This document shows positions 5,584-6,512 of a DNA stretch of 6,512 bases, in pieces. Made by a program: the position numbers and the translations under genes. This stretch comes from an uncultured Variovorax sp. Lineage in GTDB: Bacteria; Pseudomonadota; Gammaproteobacteria; Burkholderiales; Burkholderiaceae. The stretch is from contig CAMLCW010000288.1 in assembly GCA_946478645.1 (NCBI GenBank), positions 1-6,512 of the forward strand. The letters run 5' to 3'. Positions within the stretch are counted from its first letter, which is position 1. Each line of letters starts with the position of its first letter. The notes under the pieces were generated by a model. It was not told the DNA's origin. It did no database searches and worked only from the letters and a program-made list of their open reading frames with translations.

Positions 5584-6474
5584 TCAAAGGCGAAAGCCTT
5601 CGAACTCCGCCTTCGTCCAGTCGATGAACGCCCGCGTGCGCGCCGGCAGCAGCCGCGCATTCGGATAGACCACGCTCACCGGCCGCGGCGGCGGCTCGTA
5701 GTCCTCGAGCACCAGCTGCAGCCGGCCCGCAGCGACGTGCGGCAGCACCTGGTAGGAGAAGAAGGTGGCAAAGCCCATGCCCGCGGCACAGGCCTCGACG
5801 GCCGGCGCGAGATGGTTGAACTCGAGCCGGTGGTCGGGGGTGACGCCGATGCGCCGACCGCCGTCGAAGAAGGTCCATTGCAGCGGGGCGTCGATGCGCC
5901 CGCGCACGCACGGCGCGCCCGCAAGGTCGCGCGGATGGTGCGGCACGCCGTGGCGCGCGAGGAATTCGGGGCTTGCGGCCACCACGCGGCGGATGGTGCC
6001 GAGCGGCTGCGCCACCAGCGACGAATCATCGAGCGCGCCGATGCGGATCGCCACGTCGATGCCTTCCTCGAGCAAGTTCACCGTGCGGTCGTGCAGCAGC
6101 ACGCTGCAGCGCATCTTCTCGTGGCGCTGCATGAAGCGCGTGATGGCGGGCGCCACGTACATGTGGCCGAACAGCACGGGCGCGGCGATGGTGAGGTGCC
6201 CCGCCAGCTCGCGCGCCTCGGTGGTGAGCGCGCGGTCGGCGGCATCGGCGGCCAGCAGCACCTCGCGCGCGCTCGCGAGATAGCGGCGGCCCTCGTCGGT
6301 GAGCGACAGGCGCCGCGTGGTGCGGTGGAACAGGCGCACGCCGAGATGCGCTTCGAGCGCGGCGAGCGCGCGCACCACCGCGGGCAGCGAGCTGCCCAGC
6401 GACTCGGCGGCGCGCGTGAGGCTGCCCTGGTCGGCAATCTGCACGAAGGCCTGCATGGCTTTGAGGCGGTCCAT
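5584..6474 (-). CDS. LysR-type transcriptional regulator
   Basis: A 296-residue regulator of the usual LysR length. The N-terminal winged helix-turn-helix covers residues 1-60: [39 protein letters not shown], then [17 protein letters not shown]. The remainder (about 90-290) is the PBP2-type effector-binding domain, with [21 protein letters not shown] (134-154) typical of the CrgA/DhbR-like subgroup. Such proteins bind DNA as tetramers and usually activate a neighbouring, often divergent, gene when a small ligand binds. No divergent gene is visible because the window ends 38 bases upstream. The ABC exporter lies directly downstream on the same strand, so co-transcription or control of the exporter is possible but not shown. 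The recognition helix reads SLPAVVRAL where many relatives have SQPAVSR. The ATG at 6474 begins the conserved MDRLKAM and has no Shine-Dalgarno. Confidence 0.92.
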   Translation of the reverse strand: MDRLKAMQAFVQIADQGSLTRAAESLGSSLPAVVRALAALEAHLGVRLFHRTTRRLSLTDEGRRYLASAREVLLAADAADRALTTEARELAGHLTIAAPVLFGHMYVAPAITRFMQRHEKMRCSVLLHDRTVNLLEEGIDVAIRIGALDDSSLVAQPLGTIRRVVAASPEFLARHGVPHHPRDLAGAPCVRGRIDAPLQWTFFDGGRRIGVTPDHRLEFNHLAPAVEACAAGMGFATFFSYQVLPHVAAGRLQLVLEDYEPPPRPVSVVYPNARLLPARTRAFIDWTKAEFEGFRL

Positions 6475-6480
6475 CGCGCG

Positions 6481-6512
6481 ATTAGACCGGAAAACGCAGC
6501 AGTGAAATCCGG
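6481..6512 (-). promoter_or_regulatory. Possible promoter and dyad upstream of the LysR-type gene
   Basis: On the minus strand TCTAAT (6481-6486) is a fair -10 hexamer located six bases before the ATG, which would put +1 on the start codon. No good -35 is present; the best is ATTTCA at 16-base spacing. CCGGA (6487-6491) and TCCGG (6508-6512) form a perfect inverted repeat separated by 16 bases, compatible with a regulator site. The region is cut by the window edge, so the rest cannot be judged. Confidence 0.35.

Noticed and set aside
4406..5668. Plus-strand open frame of 420 codons opposite the ABC genes
   Set aside because: It spans two well-supported minus-strand genes and their gap, and its translation is low-complexity (runs of Val, Gln, Arg, His). 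This is a codon-bias artefact.
1..6512. Mobile element, CRISPR array, tRNA or phage-defence system
   Set aside because: I saw no spaced direct repeats, transposase or integrase motifs, or tRNA-like folds. Gene content and composition look like ordinary chromosome.

Overview
The window is GC-rich throughout and its reading frames use GC-ending codons. The protein types suggest a beta-proteobacterium of the order Burkholderiales (Variovorax/Comamonadaceae-like), which is an inference from recalled family resemblance, not a search. Every gene I can support lies on the minus strand, so transcription runs from right to left. Coding density is very high and no gene-free stretch exceeds about 130 bases. 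I see no RNA genes, insertion sequences, CRISPR arrays or other mobile elements.

Right to left (the direction of transcription): a complete LysR-type regulator (5584-6474) comes first. A 56-base gap with two small hairpins separates it from a two-gene ABC exporter, consisting of an ATPase (4577-5527, GTG start) and an ABC-2 membrane permease (3721-4557), 19 bases apart. The pair resembles the NodI/NodJ (DrrA/DrrB-like) drug, polyketide or lipo-oligosaccharide exporter group. A 128-base gap follows, carrying a long imperfect inverted repeat at 3672-3701.

Next is a tight three-gene operon: a two-HKD phospholipase D/cardiolipin synthase of the ClsC type (2039-3592), a minimal two-helix K+ channel with a TVGYGD filter (1719-2039), and a ClC-type chloride channel/antiporter with divergent filter motifs (535-1722). 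The junctions are TGATG (1-base overlap) and ATGA (4-base overlap), so translational coupling is likely. A membrane-lipid enzyme is thus tied to a cation channel and an anion transporter. This is the most unusual arrangement here, and a joint role in membrane or ionic homeostasis is inference only.

At the left edge is an OhrR-like MarR peroxide-sensing repressor (start at 449, C-terminus cut by the window edge). It has a convincing promoter (TTGCAC, 17-base spacer, TACAAT) buried in overlapping AATTG/GCAAT inverted repeats. The promoter sits so close to the ATG that the mRNA should be leaderless. The LysR-type gene shows a similar, weaker arrangement. The ohr peroxidase gene expected near such a regulator is not in the window.
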